This document shows positions 62,206 to 64,000 of a DNA stretch of 64,000 nt, piece by piece. Source of the stretch: Fodinicola feengrottensis (GTDB taxonomy: Bacteria > Actinomycetota > Actinomycetes > Mycobacteriales > HKI-0501). A model generated the notes under the pieces. It was not told the origin of the DNA and did not search any database. It saw nothing but the letters and a program-made list of their open reading frames with translations. Location: positions 1 to 64,000 of the forward strand of contig NZ_WOTO01000022.1 in the NCBI RefSeq assembly GCF_010993775.1, written 5' to 3'. Each line of letters opens with the position of its first letter. Positions within the stretch are counted from its first letter, which is position 1. Both the position numbers and the translations under genes were made by a program.

Positions 62206-62445
62206 GTGAAAGAGATCAGCAACGGTGTTCCGGCCCAGGATCTGGGTGCGGTTGCTTGGCGCAAGAGCAAGTTCAGTGGCGCGCAGGGCAACTGCCTTGA
62301 GGTCGCGGGTCTGGACAGTGGACAGATCGCGGTTCGCAACTCGCGGGACCCGCACGGTCCGGCGCTCGTCTACACCGTGGACGAGATCGCCGCGTTCCTT
62401 GCCGGCGCCAAAGAGGGCGAATTCGACTACCTGCTCAACCGCTAG
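62206..62445 (+). CDS. DUF397 domain protein
   Basis: Intact, 79 residues. It has the DUF397 pattern VAWRKSKFSGAQGNCLEVAG and VRNSRDPHGPALVYTVDEIA, ending EFDYLLNR. DUF397 proteins are small partners of XRE/DUF5753 regulators in actinobacteria, thought to modulate them by direct contact. GTG start (VKEISNGVPA) with AAGGGGGGAC upstream. The upstream GTGCA cluster probably controls it. Confidence 0.88.
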   Translation: MKEISNGVPAQDLGAVAWRKSKFSGAQGNCLEVAGLDSGQIAVRNSRDPHGPALVYTVDEIAAFLAGAKEGEFDYLLNR

Positions 62446-62611
62446 GCGTTCAGCACCACCAAAACCAGATTTGCCCAGTCACGGATGCCAACGACTGACA
62501 CGGAGGCAGGGATGACGAGACAGGAGTCTTCGAGACTCCGGCCGTACGGCCCCATGGCGGTGTCGTGCGGTTCCTCGTCCAGCCTGCGGTCGTGGGGGGC
62601 TCCGGGCCCAG

Positions 62612-62648
62612 CTGGGTTTCGGACCGGTCTTTCCGGTCCGAAACCCAG
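62612..62648. terminator. Perfect 16-bp hairpin downstream of the DUF397 gene
   Basis: CTGGGTTTCGGACCGG and CCGGTCCGAAACCCAG form a perfect 16-bp stem with a 5-base loop (TCTTT). It lies in the roughly 495-base stretch between the DUF397 stop and the next gene, where I otherwise support no gene. No U-tract follows. It could terminate transcription, or act as a nuclease or recombinase site. Confidence 0.65.
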
Positions 62649-62939
62649 TTCAGGCACCGAAATCCGGGACGATAGCTCCACCGATCTTGACCTGCTCCAT
62701 CAGTTTCGTCGCACGACCCGCCAACGACTGTCGGGCCGCCGGGCGAGACCAACCGCCGCCGCGCCGGATCAGCGCGGCGGTTCGCACAGGCCCGGGGCCG
62801 ATCCGCAGCTGATCATTCGAATCCTGCGGATCGGCCCTGCTCCATTCCGTGTTGCCCGGGATGGATCGGTGCCTCGGGGAGACGGGCTTCAACCGCAGGT
62901 AATGGGTTCGATCGATGCGATGACGGGAGCGCTGCCGGC

Positions 62940-63242
62940 ATGAGCCTGAACATTGACTGCCCGCACGACGTATGGCAACCGTGGCGGATTGACGCGGTCG
63001 CGATCGTCGAAGGCCACGCCGATTTGCTGGGCGGGGTTTGCCAGCTGTGCGGCCAAACCCTGGTGTGCGTGGATGCCGGCAACGCGCCCCAGCGCTGGCA
63101 CCCGGTGTCGCTGGTGGTGGCTCGTACGCGCCGCTACAACACCAATCCGAGCCGGGCCGACTCGGACAGCCGCTCGGTGCGCCGGGACGGTGCCATCTAC
63201 GCCGAGGCAGTCGCCGCCGAAATGGCCGTCAGCTCGCTCTGA
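62940..63242 (+). CDS. Small protein of unknown function with Cys pairs
   Basis: 100 residues, intact: it has DCPHDVWQPWRIDAVAIVEG, GGVCQLCGQTLVCVDAG and RSVRRDGAIYAEAVAAEMAV. CQLC could belong to a small zinc knuckle, with the first Cys at residue 6 and a further one at CVDAG. I do not recognise a family. Its ATG overlaps the end of an upstream open frame that I do not accept as a gene. Base composition is like the neighbours, so it is probably real. Confidence 0.55.
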   Translation: MSLNIDCPHDVWQPWRIDAVAIVEGHADLLGGVCQLCGQTLVCVDAGNAPQRWHPVSLVVARTRRYNTNPSRADSDSRSVRRDGAIYAEAVAAEMAVSSL

Positions 63243-63290
63243 GAAGCCCTGTGGCTGGCGTCACAGTATGGTGGTGTCGGTCTCGGAGAC

Positions 63291-63317
63291 GGCCGTTCGT
63301 GACTCCTGTGAACGGCC
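63291..63317. terminator. Small inverted repeat upstream of the DGPF gene
   Basis: GGCCGTTC and GAACGGCC flank 11 bases, 34 bases before the YCII/DGPF start. Either a weak terminator for the upstream gene or an operator for the DGPF/sigma pair. Confidence 0.4.
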
Positions 63318-63350
63318 CGACCGGGCCCGCAGACGCCAGGAGCCATCGCC

Positions 63351-63695
63351 ATGGAATATCTGATCCTGATCTATTCAGCCGAGCTGACCGCCGACGCCCA
63401 GGCGGCGGCCATCACCGCCGCTGGCCTGACGGACTATGAGGTCTACTCCAACGATCTGGTGGAAGCGGGCGTGATGCGGGGCGGCAAACGTCTGCAGGGC
63501 ACGTCCACCGCGACCACGGTTTCGGTACGTGACGGGGAAACCCTGATCACCGACGGCCCGTACGCCGAAGCCCGGGAACAGCTCGGCGGCTTCTACGTGG
63601 TGGAATGCGCCGACCTTGACGAAGCGCTGAAATGGGCCAGCCGCTGCCCCGGCGCCGGGCACGGGACCATTGAGGTTCGTCCAGCCTACGGATGA
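63351..63695 (+). CDS. YCII-related (DGPF domain) protein
   Basis: Intact, 114 residues. It has MEYLILIYSAEL, MRGGKRLQGTSTATTVSVRD and the signature ITDGPYAEAREQLGGFYVVE (DGPF-type motif), ending GTIEVRPAYG. DGPF/YCII proteins accompany ECF42 sigma factors, often as several copies; their role is unknown. Its stop overlaps the sigma-factor ATG (ATGA). Confidence 0.88.
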   Translation: MEYLILIYSAELTADAQAAAITAAGLTDYEVYSNDLVEAGVMRGGKRLQGTSTATTVSVRDGETLITDGPYAEAREQLGGFYVVECADLDEALKWASRCPGAGHGTIEVRPAYG

Positions 63696-64000
63696 CAGAT
63701 CTCGCCCAGGTTTTCCGAGACCATCACGGCCGCGTGCTGGCCCGGCTGATCAGCGTCCTCGGCGATTTCGACCTCGCCGAGGACTCGCTCAGCGACGCGT
63801 ACGCGACGGCCGCCGCCAAGTGGCCCGCGAACGGTGTTCCCGCCAGCCCGGGCGGGTGGCTGGTGACCACCGCCCGCCGCCGCGCCATCGACCGGATCCG
63901 GCGGGATCGTACGTACGGCGAGAAAGTCCGGTTGCTGGCGGCTACCCCGGTGACCCCGGCCGGTGCGACGACGACGAGCCGGTCCCCGATGACCGGCTGC
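63692..64000 (+). CDS. ECF sigma factor, ECF42 type (partial, runs off the end)
   Basis: N-terminal 100 residues of an ECF sigma factor: VFRDHHGRVLARLISVLGDF, LAEDSLSDAYATAAAKWPAN and GGWLVTTARRRAIDRIRRDR, matching region 2 of the group linked to DGPF proteins. A frameshift lies near 63955, after which the expected GDPGRCDDDEPVPDDRL appears. The gene continues past the window. ATGA overlap with the DGPF gene implies co-regulation. No anti-sigma factor is seen. Confidence 0.85.
   Translation, partial: MTDLAQVFRDHHGRVLARLISVLGDFDLAEDSLSDAYATAAAKWPANGVPASPGGWLVTTARRRAIDRIRRDRTYGEKVRLLAATPVTPAGATTTSRSPMTGC

Noticed and set aside
62485..62943. Open frame whose stop overlaps the ATG at 62940
   Set aside because: It contains the perfect 16-bp hairpin, is Ser/Gly/Arg/Pro-rich and matches nothing; the ATGA overlap alone is not enough.
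1..64000. CRISPR arrays, rRNA and tRNA genes
   Set aside because: I looked for regularly spaced repeats and tRNA/rRNA signatures on both strands and saw none.

Overview
This is a high-GC actinobacterial chromosome segment. The signs are GTG starts, dense ATGA/GTGA gene overlaps, a DUF222/HNH (13E12-type) gene, XRE/DUF397 and SAM-methyltransferase (Methyltransf_19) genes, LLM-type flavin oxidoreductases, an ECF sigma factor paired with a DGPF protein, and a Family 2B encapsulin locus. The palindrome CGTACG is conspicuously common. I cannot name the genus from the window alone. About two thirds of the genes carry one to four single-base frameshifts, many at homopolymers, while family motifs stay intact on both sides. 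This looks like uncorrected sequencing error rather than decay, so I annotate these loci as whole genes and note each break.

Layout. 0-13.4 kb: lipid and acyl-CoA metabolism (truncated acyl-CoA ligase, SCP-x-like thiolase, polyprenol-phosphate-mannose synthase, cyclase-family hydrolase, MalY-like PLP enzyme, LLM oxidoreductase, FAD monooxygenase with a D-cysteine desulfhydrase/ACC-deaminase homologue, second thiolase, amidase, SDR, thioesterase). 13.6-17 kb: HNH gene, a complete IS982-like element with inverted ends, and panE. 17-28 kb: a carbohydrate locus with divergent arms (DeoR regulator, GH4 and GH123-like glycosidases one way; PfkB kinase, ABC sugar importer and a large secreted PIG-L deacetylase the other). 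28-33.5 kb: small secreted proteins, a glutathionyl-hydroquinone reductase homologue, NAD kinase, and a secreted protein behind a c-di-AMP (ydaO) riboswitch. 33.7-38.4 kb: MauE/DoxX membrane protein, boxB and boxC of aerobic benzoyl-CoA degradation, and a divergent PaaX-type regulator with a palindromic site between. 38.4-49.6 kb: erythromycin-esterase homologue, CGNR regulator, TPR protein, DhaM-like multidomain PTS protein, two-component system, YbaK-type deacylase, a beta-propeller/DUF4239 protein, and an XRE-TPR regulator.

The highlight is 49.8-54.7 kb: two adjacent paralogous Family 2B encapsulin shell genes, each with an internal cyclic-nucleotide-binding-like domain, followed without gaps by a polyprenyl diphosphate synthase and then ispH. 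This reads as a protein nanocompartment operon for isoprenoid chemistry. IspH would supply IPP/DMAPP, the prenyl synthase is the likely encapsulated cargo, and the two shell proteins could form a mixed shell. Both nucleotide-binding domains lack the usual phosphate-binding Glu and Arg, so the ligand is open.

54.7-64 kb: a sugar isomerase/epimerase, Gfo/Idh/MocA oxidoreductase, GH127 beta-L-arabinofuranosidase and LacI regulator form a plant-glycan cluster. These are followed by a SAM methyltransferase, an XRE/DUF5753 regulator, a DUF397 protein preceded by dense GTGCA repeats, an unknown small protein, and a DGPF protein translationally coupled to an ECF42-type sigma factor that runs off the end.
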